Shown: piece after piece, positions 50,083 to 58,688 of the stretch
Numbering within the stretch: the first letter of the stretch is position 1
Layout of the letters: each line of letters opens with the position of its first letter
Source of the DNA: Levilactobacillus tongjiangensis
GTDB lineage: Bacteria > Bacillota > Bacilli > Lactobacillales > Lactobacillaceae
Assembly: GCF_003946345.1 (NCBI RefSeq)
Contig: NZ_RHNY01000001.1
Coordinates: forward strand, 62,001-126,000
Length of the DNA stretch: 64,000 nt
Reading direction: 5' to 3'
The notes under the pieces: model-generated
What the model saw: only the letters and a program-made list of their open reading frames with translations
Told to the model about the DNA's origin: nothing
Database searches by the model: none
Made by a program: the position numbers and the translations under genes

Positions 50083-51891
50083 CTATTTCACGAGTGAATC
50101 AGTTAGGCGCATAAATTCAGCGACGTCGCGTTTGATCAACTTGACACCGGCTAGCCAGAAGTCTGGTTGAGTCAGGTCAACCCCCAGGTGCTTTTGGGCG
50201 AGTTGTTCCGTCGACATGTTGGCCGTATCCCGGAGTAAAGCGATGTAGTCATTTTCAAAATTACCGGCCTGTTGTGCCTTGGCGTAAATACCGAGGCTGA
50301 AGAGGTATCCAAAGACGTATGGGAAGTTATAGAAGGCTGGTTCGTCGATGTAGAAATGTAACTTGCTGGCCCACAAATGAGGTGAGTAGGTCGATAAGTT
50401 GTGACCAAACGCTTCTTTTTGCGCGTTAAGCATTAGTTCGTTTAGTTCGGCTGGGGTGACCAGTTTTTGCTGCCGCAATTGATAAAAACGAGTTTCAAAG
50501 AGGTACCGGGCCCGAATGTTGAGGAACATGGCGAGCGGATTATCCATCTTGGCGTTGAGTAATGTGATTTTTTCTGCGTCGGTCTTAGCTGCGCGAACGT
50601 TGGCGTCTGCCACGATGAGCTCGCCAAAAGTCGAGGCCGTTTCTGCCACGTTCATGGCATACTCTTGCCGCAACAGAGGCAGGTCAGCCATGACACTGGA
50701 ATGAAAGGCGTGACCGAGTTCGTGTGCCAGCGTTGAGACGTCGTTAGGCGAACCCGTAAACGTCATAAAAATACGGGATTCATGCGTTTCCGGTGCACTT
50801 TCCATCCAACCACCAGGTGCTTTCCCCGCGCGGTCTTCGGCTTCGATCCAGCGATTTTCAAATGCCCGTTGGGCGAGGGCGGCCATCTTAGGCGAGAACT
50901 CGCCGTAGTGTTTGATAATGAATTCGGCGGCCTCATCGTAAGTAAAGTGGTGTAGTTGACCACCTGGTAAATTCAGCGGTGCCTCAACGTCTTGCCAACC
51001 GGCGTGTTTCTTGCCTAGCAACGCGGCTTTACGATCCAGGTAGTCGAGCAAGAACTGCTTATTTTCATCAACGACTTGCCAAATCGTATTGAGGGTCTTG
51101 GCACTTAGCCGGTTTTGCTTAAGGGGTTCCTGGAGAAAATCAGTCACGCCGTGGGCCCCGTATTCGGTCAGTCGGAAACCTGCCAGATGGTTCAGCGTAT
51201 CGGCGAAGAGTTGTTCCTTGTCCGTCCAGGCTTGTTCCCAGGCAGGTAACAGCTCGGCGCGATACTGGGGGTCAGCGTTTCCCAGTAGGTTGTTGTCGGC
51301 TTGTCCGGCTGAGAGGGTCACGGGCTGACCGTCGGCGTCGTGGAAGGGAACGCTAATGGTGGCCACTAAAGAATCATAGTGACTACTCCAGGCGGCCTTA
51401 CCGTCGAGATTTAGTCGGTTGATCAAAGCTTCTGTCTTGTCGTCCAGCAGTTCCTTACCTTCGTTACGCATTTCCTGCAGATTAAAGGCAATTGGTTTGA
51501 GGTCAAAGTCGACCAGCATGGCGTTGAAGTTAGCGTCGGGTACTTGGACCAGCACTTTCTTTAATTTGCCACTGACGTTTTGAAGCTGGGTATCCAAATC
51601 TTGTAGGTCGGCTTCAACGGGGGCCACGTCGGGATTGTGAATATCCGCAGAACCGACGGCCATCACAAAGATACCAGCTTGGTCGAGGCCAGCGTCGATG
51701 GCTTGGAGTTGCGTGATTAATTTTTTGAATTGAGGATAGTTGGGGGCGTCACTGGCAGCGTCCCACCGATCGAGGAGGTCACCCAGAGCCGCGGTGGCGG
51801 TTTTGATTTGTGTTAATTTTGCTTTGAGCTGATCGGAGTTGATTCCGCCAGCGAATAGGGAGTCGAGATCCCATTTCATAGAGTATTTCAT
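50083..51891 (-). CDS. pepF: Oligoendopeptidase F
   Basis: A 602-residue cytosolic M3-family metallopeptidase that cuts imported peptides of about 7-17 residues. The zinc site is His390-Glu391-...-His394 (HELGHAFHSS), with the downstream Glu ligand in NVAETASTFGE. The conserved GGxMES-like loop (APGGWMESAPE) precedes the zinc site. ATG 51891 behind ctaggaggtattgtcg is preferred to the TTG six bases upstream. With the Opp importer in the same window it completes peptide use. Confidence 0.95.
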   Translation of the reverse strand: MKYSMKWDLDSLFAGGINSDQLKAKLTQIKTATAALGDLLDRWDAASDAPNYPQFKKLITQLQAIDAGLDQAGIFVMAVGSADIHNPDVAPVEADLQDLDTQLQNVSGKLKKVLVQVPDANFNAMLVDFDLKPIAFNLQEMRNEGKELLDDKTEALINRLNLDGKAAWSSHYDSLVATISVPFHDADGQPVTLSAGQADNNLLGNADPQYRAELLPAWEQAWTDKEQLFADTLNHLAGFRLTEYGAHGVTDFLQEPLKQNRLSAKTLNTIWQVVDENKQFLLDYLDRKAALLGKKHAGWQDVEAPLNLPGGQLHHFTYDEAAEFIIKHYGEFSPKMAALAQRAFENRWIEAEDRAGKAPGGWMESAPETHESRIFMTFTGSPNDVSTLAHELGHAFHSSVMADLPLLRQEYAMNVAETASTFGELIVADANVRAAKTDAEKITLLNAKMDNPLAMFLNIRARYLFETRFYQLRQQKLVTPAELNELMLNAQKEAFGHNLSTYSPHLWASKLHFYIDEPAFYNFPYVFGYLFSLGIYAKAQQAGNFENDYIALLRDTANMSTEQLAQKHLGVDLTQPDFWLAGVKLIKRDVAEFMRLTDSLVK

Positions 51892-52015
51892 CGACAATAC
51901 CTCCTAGGGTTAATTGTTGTGACTATTATAGCAAACATCGTCAGGATTGCGCTGATAAGAAGAACTCCGTATACTTACGACAGAGAGAATTTAGAGAAAC
52001 CGAGGAGAAGAAAAA

Positions 52016-52960
52016 ATGAGTAAACGTTTAAAGCGCTGGCTAATTGGTTTGGGGATTATTTTGGTATTAGTCGTGGGCGGTCTGGTGGGGGCCAGTCTGT
52101 ATTTCTACAACATGACCGTTGCCAGTGGTAAAAAAAGTTTTGTGGCGACAGATACCAGATTGAAAAAGAGTGACCCATTGTACGCCGAAAAGAATTGGTA
52201 TCGCAACGTTAAGAAACAACGCTGGACGGAACAGGCCGCCGGCGCTAATTTAAAATTGGTTGCCGACTACATTCCAGCGGAGCAGACCACCAAAAAGACC
52301 GTTGTCCTGGTGCACGGTTTTGGTTCCAACAAGGAAGCCATGGGTGGTTACGTGGCCATGTTCCACAAGCTGGGCTACAACACGCTGATTCCAGACACGC
52401 GTGGTCAGGGGCAGAGCCAAGGCAAGGTCATTAGCTACGGATATTACGAAAGTAAGGATTATTTGAAGTGGGTCAATCAGGTAATCGCCAAGCAGGGACA
52501 ACAGTCCCAAGTGGTGTTGTTCGGGGTGTCCATGGGGGGTGCCACGACCATGATGACCAGTGGACTCAAGACGCCAAGCCAACTAAAGGCGTACGTTGAG
52601 GATTGCGGGTACACCGATGCGCAGGAAGAAATCACGTACCAGGCCAAGCAAATGTATAACATTCCATACTGGCCGTTGGTACCGATGACCAGTACCGTTG
52701 CCCGGATCAAGGCTGGCTTCCATTTCAAGGACGCTAACGCGGTGGCGGCCGTTAAGAAGAACCACAAGCCAATGCTATTCATCCACGGGGGGGCGGATAA
52801 GTTCGTCCCAACGCGGATGGTGCACCAGGTTTACCGGGCAGATGCCGGTCCTAAGCAACTATTGATTGTTCCTGGGGCGAAGCATGCGGCTGCTCTGTCA
52901 CATAGTCCCGCTATTTACGAACGTACAGTTAAAGCTTTCTTAGCGAAGTATATTCAGTAG
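52016..52960 (+). CDS. Alpha/beta hydrolase with N-terminal membrane anchor
   Basis: A 314-residue hydrolase. Residues 10-32 are one transmembrane helix (LIGLGIILVLVVGGLVGASLYFY). The catalytic fold has VVLVHGFGSNKEAMGG (oxyanion loop), the nucleophile Ser in LFGVSMGGATTM, the acid in FIHGGADKFVPT and the His in PGAKHAAAL. The catalytic part probably lies outside the membrane. Substrate unknown (esterase/acylhydrolase type). Confidence 0.9.
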   Translation: MSKRLKRWLIGLGIILVLVVGGLVGASLYFYNMTVASGKKSFVATDTRLKKSDPLYAEKNWYRNVKKQRWTEQAAGANLKLVADYIPAEQTTKKTVVLVHGFGSNKEAMGGYVAMFHKLGYNTLIPDTRGQGQSQGKVISYGYYESKDYLKWVNQVIAKQGQQSQVVLFGVSMGGATTMMTSGLKTPSQLKAYVEDCGYTDAQEEITYQAKQMYNIPYWPLVPMTSTVARIKAGFHFKDANAVAAVKKNHKPMLFIHGGADKFVPTRMVHQVYRADAGPKQLLIVPGAKHAAALSHSPAIYERTVKAFLAKYIQ

Positions 52961-52979
52961 GTTTAATTGCTAAATTGCC

Positions 52980-53150
52980 ACCTCCAGTTGCCAGGGCTGG
53001 CGGTAGCCGTGGGGACCGCTTCCGGTCTGTGGGGCGGTCCTCCAGCTCGACTTGAAGCCTCGAAAATTCGCCGAGTTTTCAAGCTCGTCCCGAGGTTACG
53101 CCACTTTCACCGCTACCACCTGCCCTGACAACCTCCGGTTACATCGGCGG
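52980..53150 (+). repeat. Family B long-hairpin repeat, copy B6
   Basis: A 171-bp unit with outer arms around ttgccaggg / ccctgacaa. The core has ggtcctccagctcgacttga, cctcgaaaattcgccgag and ttttcaagctcgtcccgagg as in B2 and B4. Confidence 0.86.
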
Positions 53151-53369
53151 TGAAGCTATAATTCGCTGTGAATTGCTAGTAATCAGGTAAACTGAATTGA
53201 GATTGAATACTGCTTAAGTAAGTTGCCGGAAATATAATCGGCGATTGGCATTGATTCGGCTAGGATTCAGCGTTTGCAGTCGTAATGATACTTCGGCGGA
53301 AATGAACGTTATTAGTCTGCGCCAAGTAGTGGATTTACGATTACCACTAGATGGTGATGGCCAATCTTA

Positions 53370-53520
53370 GCCGTGAGGTCACAGGAGCTGGGCTCAGGCG
53401 CCTCGTTCTGCTTAGTCGTTTACGGCTTAGCAGAAGACCAAGCTTCAAGACTTATGATTTTCAAGGCTTGAAGTTGTGTCGGCACCGTTCCAGCCCAGCT
53501 CCTGTGACCGGTAAGGCGGC
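53370..53520 (-). repeat. Family A long-hairpin repeat, copy A4 (inverted)
   Basis: A 151-bp unit, reverse complement of the A1-A3 type. Outer arms ggtcacaggagctgggct (53377-53394) and its exact complement at 53492-53509 pair perfectly over 18 bp. The inner sequence has caggcgcctcgttctgctta and tcaaggcttgaagttgtgtc. Confidence 0.88.
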
Positions 53521-53557
53521 AATTACGAAATCACATTAAACCAGAAGGAGTGAGTTG

Positions 53558-54250
53558 ATGGCTGACGAACCATCGCATCAATTTAGACCGATGACCGAGA
53601 CCATCCTGACGTTAGGGGCCACCCTAGTGATGGGGATGGTTGATGCCGATACGTTCCTGAACCACGGGTCCGTCTTTGTCAGCGCCCAAACTGGTAACCT
53701 CATTGTCTTCATGGTGAAACTGGTGACGCACGGGTGGTCTGTGGCTTGGGTCAACGTACCTGTCTGGATCGGTTATTTTCTGGGCTGTTTCGGTGCCCAG
53801 GCGTTAAGCGAACACTTCAATCGTGGGAATAATCGTCGGCAAATGCGGTGGTTGATGCTGTTGAACGTGGTGGCGTACCTGGTCTTGTCCAGCCTGCAAA
53901 CCGTGATTCCAGGAATGTGGCTAATTTTTCTGCTGGGTATTTTGGCTGGTTACGAACTCACCATCTTTCGTCAGGTGGGGGGGATTGCCCTAAATAATGG
54001 TGTTATGACGGGGAATACCAAGAGTCTCGCCATCAGTAGTTATCAGGCGTGGATCGGCGGCGATAAAGCCGCCCGTCATCGCCAAATGCAAGTCGTGCTG
54101 GTCCTAGGAATTTTCTTGCTGGGCTGTGGGGTCGGCGCCTGGTTGGCCAATCAGTTTACCCTGGGTGTGTTGTGGGTAGCGACGCTAATTAAGGCCTTTC
54201 TGTTGCTTTGGCTATTCTTACCAGTTGCTCAGCAGCGGCCGACCATTTGA
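53558..54250 (+). CDS. DUF1275 (YoaK-like) membrane protein
   Basis: A 230-residue protein with about five to six helices. It has the DUF1275 features GMVDADTFLNHGSVFVSAQTGNLI, QVGGIALNNGVMTGNTKSLA and a helix-rich end. Function unknown; relatives are widespread. ATG 53558 follows gaaggagtgagttg. Confidence 0.87.
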   Translation: MADEPSHQFRPMTETILTLGATLVMGMVDADTFLNHGSVFVSAQTGNLIVFMVKLVTHGWSVAWVNVPVWIGYFLGCFGAQALSEHFNRGNNRRQMRWLMLLNVVAYLVLSSLQTVIPGMWLIFLLGILAGYELTIFRQVGGIALNNGVMTGNTKSLAISSYQAWIGGDKAARHRQMQVVLVLGIFLLGCGVGAWLANQFTLGVLWVATLIKAFLLLWLFLPVAQQRPTI

Positions 54251-54254
54251 ATAG

Positions 54255-54283
54255 TTGGGTTGCGGGGCCAAATAGCGTATAAT
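54255..54283 (+). promoter_or_regulatory. rny promoter
   Basis: A -35 ttgggt (54255-54260), a 17-bp spacer and a consensus -10 tataat (54278-54283). It lies just after the DUF1275 stop. Confidence 0.65.
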
Positions 54284-54348
54284 TAACAAGAATAGGATGA
54301 AACTAGCCCGAGAAACAGTCGGGATTGAAAACTAAGGAGCACAGCATA

Positions 54349-55956
54349 TTGTTAATCACAGGAGTAATTATCGGTCTCTTGCTGATTGGGCTGGTGCTCG
54401 GCTACTTGGTGCGTCAGCATAAGCACCGGCAGGAACTTCTGGCGGTACAGGCGCAAGCGCGGACAATTATTGCCCAAGCAACCAAAGAGGCCCAGCAGCG
54501 TGTGGAGAAGATTCGCACAGATAGTCGCCGGGAAACCTTGGCCTATCAGCAATCAGTTAAAGATGAATTGACCGAACAACAGAGTGACATTGCGGTGCGT
54601 GAACAACGCCGCAAGCAACGGGAACAATTGATGAGTCAGGTCACAATCCGCTTAGACGATCAGACAGCTATGCTGGATGAACGGTCACAGGCGAATCGTG
54701 AACAGCGTCAAGGGATTCACGTCTTACGTGATCAAGCGGAAGAACTGAGCACGAAACGGGACGAAACGTTGGCCGAACGGGCTGGTATGGATGCCCAACA
54801 GGCTCAGAACACGGTAGTGCAGAGTGCTGAGTTTGCTTTGAAACGGGACCGCGACATTGAGGTAAAGGCCTTAAACGATAACGCCGTGGCTAACGCTGAA
54901 AAGTGGGCCAAGGACGTCGTTTTGTCGGCGACCGAGAGCGGGCCGCAAGACTTGCCTAAGGAACACTTGGAACACACGGTCACCGTACCTAATGGTGAAA
55001 TTCGCAGTAAAATCATTGGTCGTGAGGGGCAACATATTCGATTGCTCGAGACCTTGACCGGGACGGATTTAATTTTTGTGCCGGATGATAACTCGACCCT
55101 GTTTATCAGTACCCATGACCCTATTCGCCGAGAAGTGGCGCGGGTCGCTTTGACGAACTTGGTTGCCAGCCGGCGAATTTCAGCCAATCAGATTGAAACG
55201 CAGGTAGAAAATGCCCAGCGTGATGTGAACCACAGCTTGTGGGAAACGGGTGAACAAACCGTGAGCCTGTTGCACGTTGGTTGGATGCACCCCGATTTGA
55301 TGAAACTGATTGGGCGGCTCAAGTACCGGACCAGTTATGGTCAAAATGTGCTTTTGCATTCGATCGAAGTGGCCCAGTTAACGGGGGCCATGGCCGCACG
55401 ACTAGGGTATAACACCCGACTTGCGCGGCGGGCCGGCTTACTCCATGACTTGGGGAAGGCTATCGACCACGAAGTTGAGGGCACCCACGTGGAAATTGGG
55501 ACGGAATTTGCCCAGAAATATGGTGAAGATGCCGTGGTGATCAATGCCATTGCAGCGCACCATGGGGACATTGAAAAGACGTCGCCGATTTCTGATTTGG
55601 TGGCCGCAGCAGATGCGATTTCGGGTGCTCGTCCGGGTGCGCGGAGTGAATCCGTTGAAGACTACATCAACCGGTTACGGGCGCTTGAACAGATTGCCAA
55701 TGAGCAAAAGGGTGTCTCGGAAAGTTACGCCATTCAAGCGGGTCGTGAACTGCGGATCATTGTTAAGCCGCAAGAGTTGGATGACACGGCGGCAGCTAAC
55801 CTAACCAAGGAAGTGGCCCAACAGGTCGAAGAAAAGTTGACATATCCTGGTAAGATCAAGGTCACCACGATTCGGACGGCGACGGCGGTTGAGTACGTTG
55901 GCGATGAAAAGAAGAAAAAGAAGAAGAAAAAGAAAAAGGCCGCTAACGCGAGTTAA
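54349..55956 (+). CDS. RNase Y-like endoribonuclease with poly-Lys tail
   Basis: A 535-residue membrane-anchored endoRNase. One N-terminal helix is followed by a long coiled coil (about 25-200), a KH domain (GREGQHIRLLETLTGTDLIF), then an HD domain with LLHSIEVAQL, LLHDLGKAIDHE and AIAAHHGD. All HD metal ligands are present. The start is TTG 54349 behind aaggag (a TTG at 54325 lies upstream of the ribosome site). The last 17 residues (GDEKKKKKKKKKKAANAS-type) form a poly-Lys tail. The gene is not beside recA/cinA, where lactobacillus rny is usually found, and its KH/HD sequence departs from the usual RNase Y, so it may be a paralog. Confidence 0.85.
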   Translation: MLITGVIIGLLLIGLVLGYLVRQHKHRQELLAVQAQARTIIAQATKEAQQRVEKIRTDSRRETLAYQQSVKDELTEQQSDIAVREQRRKQREQLMSQVTIRLDDQTAMLDERSQANREQRQGIHVLRDQAEELSTKRDETLAERAGMDAQQAQNTVVQSAEFALKRDRDIEVKALNDNAVANAEKWAKDVVLSATESGPQDLPKEHLEHTVTVPNGEIRSKIIGREGQHIRLLETLTGTDLIFVPDDNSTLFISTHDPIRREVARVALTNLVASRRISANQIETQVENAQRDVNHSLWETGEQTVSLLHVGWMHPDLMKLIGRLKYRTSYGQNVLLHSIEVAQLTGAMAARLGYNTRLARRAGLLHDLGKAIDHEVEGTHVEIGTEFAQKYGEDAVVINAIAAHHGDIEKTSPISDLVAAADAISGARPGARSESVEDYINRLRALEQIANEQKGVSESYAIQAGRELRIIVKPQELDDTAAANLTKEVAQQVEEKLTYPGKIKVTTIRTATAVEYVGDEKKKKKKKKKKAANAS

Positions 55957-56009
55957 GTCGTGTTAATTGCCTGGTAAGATTCGTTTCAGCTAGTTAAATT
56001 TAGAGATCG

Positions 56010-56042
56010 TAAGGGTTTGGGACAGAAGTCTCAAACCCTTTT
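56010..56042 (+). terminator. rny terminator
   Basis: A hairpin of the dispersed tttgggaca...tctcaaaccc family (aagggtttgggaca / gtctcaaaccctt) with a T run. Confidence 0.82.
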
Positions 56043-56081
56043 TGTGTGCCGACCGCCTTATGTCGCACGCGCTTCTTTACA

Positions 56082-56122
56082 AAAAAAGTGATGAACAGCC
56101 AGGAACGGTTGCTCATCACAGA
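56082..56122 (-). terminator. 5'-nucleotidase terminator
   Basis: For the minus strand, gtgatgagcaacc / ggctgttcatcac (11 of 13 paired) is followed by a run of seven T. Confidence 0.8.
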
Positions 56123-56145
56123 TGAAATTTATGTAGCGAATAATA

Positions 56146-57723
56146 TTATGCGTGAGGATCGTTGACCACACTGAAGTTGTGGTTGGCGGTGGCATCGATG
56201 ACGGGATGTTCTTGCAGGTAGTCGGCGATGATTTCGCTCATGGCTCCTTGACTCTCAGCGATGATTTTATCGGCACTAAACATGCCGTAGTGGCCGCCGC
56301 CAACTGCTCGGTATTGGTTCAAGACAATGTGGAGTGGTTGATCAGGGGTCACGGGCTTCCCGTGATAGGTCAGATGCTCAACTCGTTCGCCGAATGGCTT
56401 GGCGACGTTCAGCCGGTAATCGATGCCTTCATACATATCGTAGTTGTATTGGCGCTTCTTAGGGTGAACGAAGGCGGGATTGACAGCAATCTGGCCATTC
56501 TTAACGGCGAAGTAGCGGGCACTGACTTCCAAGGCATCCTTCAGGTCGGCTCCGGTAATTTTCAAAAGGGAGAGGCCATTGGGATAAACGTAGTTAGTCA
56601 TGATGTTCCGCATGGTGATGGGATTTTCGAAGCCACGAGCTTCATTGCTGAACAGCGCGGTCGCGGAAATGTCAGCCCCCATCGTGGCCATTTGAACTTT
56701 TTGAATGAATTCGATGTATGGCGTCTCGTTGACTCGGGCATCGAAGGGATCGGTGAAGGTCATATCGCCCTGAATGTGGCCCAGCGGTTGATCGAGCCAG
56801 TGTGTGACCTGATTGTTGAGGTCGTGGGCTGCGGTCAAGACGTGTTCGTCTAAGGGGGCGTCCTTCGTGAGGACGAGGTCCGTTTGGTGACTGGTCACTG
56901 AGAACTGACCATCTTCGTTGCGGTCGAGGTCCAACGTGATTTTACCAATAGCCTGTCCTCGGAAGCCGGGTTGGGTCGTGGGAATATCAAAGACGTCGGT
57001 AGCCAACTGCCGATGTTGGTGACCAGTGACTAACGCATCGATGCCGGGAATGGCTTCTAAGATGTGGTAGGCTTCGTTTTCACCTACGTGAATGTCATTG
57101 GGCTCACCAGTCGTTAAATCGCGTTCAAAGCCCCCGTGATAGCAGACAATGACCACGTCGGCTTGTTCTCGGATGATGGGGACGTATTTCTTAGCGGCGA
57201 TGAAGGCCGACTCAAATTGAAGACCATCAATGTTGGTGGCCTTTTCCCATTTATAGACGGCTTGCGTCGTGAGGCCGAGGACGCCGATCTTAACGCCATC
57301 TTTTTCGATGATTTTGTAGGGCTGCCCGTATTCAGGCTCCCCATTGGCATCTAAGATGTTGGCACAAAGAATTGTGCGCTTGGCATCTCGAATAGCGGTC
57401 TGTAAGTATTTTTGGCCGTAATTAAACTCATGATTGCCTAAGATTCCGCAGTCATAGTCGATTTGATTGTAAATATTCATTAGGGGTTGTGGGTCCCGTT
57501 CGGGTTCTACCCGGGCAACGTAATAGGCCAGGGGAGATCCCTCTAGAAAATCGCCGTTCTCAATGGTCACCACCGGGCCTTCTGACTTGGCGGCGGCTTG
57601 CTCGCGGGCGATGACCGTGGCCGCACGGGCCAGGCCGAATCCCTGATTGCTTCCCTTTTTTACATAGTTCGTGGGGAAGACGTACCCGTGGGTATCACTT
57701 GTCGATAAAATTGTCAGCTTCAT
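56146..57723 (-). CDS. 5'-nucleotidase/2',3'-cyclic phosphodiesterase family
   Basis: A 525-residue metallophosphoesterase. The dimetal site is Asp8/His10 (STSDTHGYVFP), ENGDFLEGS, GNHEFNYG and VVIVCYHGGFE, VTGHQHRQLA. A C-terminal 5'-nucleotidase substrate domain (about 330-525; ISATALFSNEARGFENP, YVYPNGLSLLKITG) recognises nucleotides. No signal peptide is seen, so it is cytosolic, unlike UshA. ATG 57723 behind ggagggtgacatca is preferred to a GTG at 57732. Confidence 0.9.
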   Translation of the reverse strand: MKLTILSTSDTHGYVFPTNYVKKGSNQGFGLARAATVIAREQAAAKSEGPVVTIENGDFLEGSPLAYYVARVEPERDPQPLMNIYNQIDYDCGILGNHEFNYGQKYLQTAIRDAKRTILCANILDANGEPEYGQPYKIIEKDGVKIGVLGLTTQAVYKWEKATNIDGLQFESAFIAAKKYVPIIREQADVVIVCYHGGFERDLTTGEPNDIHVGENEAYHILEAIPGIDALVTGHQHRQLATDVFDIPTTQPGFRGQAIGKITLDLDRNEDGQFSVTSHQTDLVLTKDAPLDEHVLTAAHDLNNQVTHWLDQPLGHIQGDMTFTDPFDARVNETPYIEFIQKVQMATMGADISATALFSNEARGFENPITMRNIMTNYVYPNGLSLLKITGADLKDALEVSARYFAVKNGQIAVNPAFVHPKKRQYNYDMYEGIDYRLNVAKPFGERVEHLTYHGKPVTPDQPLHIVLNQYRAVGGGHYGMFSADKIIAESQGAMSEIIADYLQEHPVIDATANHNFSVVNDPHA

Positions 57724-57956
57724 TGATGTCACCCTCCAATTCGGTCGCTAGCTGGCCATGAAACCATAGCCGGCTGCTGGCGGACCGTTCGCGAAAAGAC
57801 GCCAAATCTTTAACGTGTTAAGGAAATTATAAGCTAGTTTGGCATGAGTGTAAATTTACGATGGCAAAAAACGTTAAATTATGAGATTTTTTCTAACAAA
57901 ATGGTGTAGGGGTGGGATGATTAACGCTCCTTTTGGCTTATGGTTGTTGTTAGTTT

Positions 57957-57993
57957 TAGATGCCACCCCCTGGCAACCTCCGGCTACACTAGT
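57957..57993 (+). repeat. Family B end fragment, B8
   Basis: The sequence ccccctggcaacctccggct then acac matches the right end of B4/B6 (for example cctgacaacctccggtt). The rest of the unit is absent, so this is a deletion remnant. Confidence 0.55.
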
Positions 57994-58269
57994 CGAAAAA
58001 AATAAGCCGCGTGTTATCTCCCGTGGTTAGTGAAGTTGTGAGAATAAATGTAGGTTAGTGAGTAACGTTGTGTCTTTTTGGTCATTTGTCTAATTATGTA
58101 TTGTTATCAATGTTTAGCAGAAGGTAAGCTAAATGGCGTGTTATTGTGTATAGTTTCGAAGTATAGATGCATGATGTTTATTTCAAACTATAAGCTAAGA
58201 TGATTGTGCTTGGCCGTATACGTTCCCGTCAGCACATCCAAGGTCGACCGTCTTTTTTTAGAACCAATA

Positions 58270-58459
58270 TAGCCGGAGGTCGTCAGGGTGGGTAGTAGCT
58301 GTGTCGGTGGCGTTAACTCGGTGGGTTGACCGAGTCTAGGCCACGGGACGAGCTTGAAGATTCGTGGGCTGTGCGAAGCTTCAAGTCGAGCCGGAGGACC
58401 GCTTCACAGGCCGAAGGCGGTCCCCACAGCAGCTGCCCACCCTGACGACCGGAGGCGGC
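58270..58459 (-). repeat. Family B long-hairpin repeat, copy B7 (inverted)
   Basis: A 190-bp unit with outer arms ggtcgtcagggtggg / cccaccctgacgacc that pair perfectly over 15 bp. The core has tcggtggcgttaactcgg, ccacgggacgagcttgaag and gaagcttcaagtcgagccgg as in B3. Confidence 0.87.
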
Positions 58460-58474
58460 AATCGAAACGAAAGC

Positions 58475-58513
58475 ATAAAAAAACGACGGCCAGACCTTGA
58501 TTGTCTGCGTCGT
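58475..58513 (-). terminator. nhaP terminator
   Basis: For the minus strand, cgacgacgcagac / gtctggccgtcg (imperfect) plus a T run, 175 bp beyond the antiporter stop. Confidence 0.65.
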
Positions 58514-58688
58514 CGCTGAATGATAAAAACGTAAATCACGTTTGGAGTGGGTCGGTTGCCGTAACAGAGCCGCCCATTATTTTTTACTTTGGAGGAGTAA
58601 AATTGTAACTTATTCGTTTGATTATTCGTAAGTTATGAGACCAGTTTAGCAAGAAATTGTGAAGAAAATGTGACGCATATCTTGCGTT

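Larger units (their letters stand above)
57724..58688. other. 965-bp gene-free region with repeat and remnant
   Basis: No protein gene supported. It holds a short family-B end fragment (57957-57993, ccccctggcaacctccggct), the complete copy B7 and a terminator at 58475-58513. A 13-codon minus-strand frame near 58553-58594 lacks a ribosome site. Confidence 0.5.

Noticed and set aside
58553-58594. 13-codon minus-strand frame downstream of the NhaP-like gene
   Set aside because: No ribosome site and no conserved feature; probably chance.
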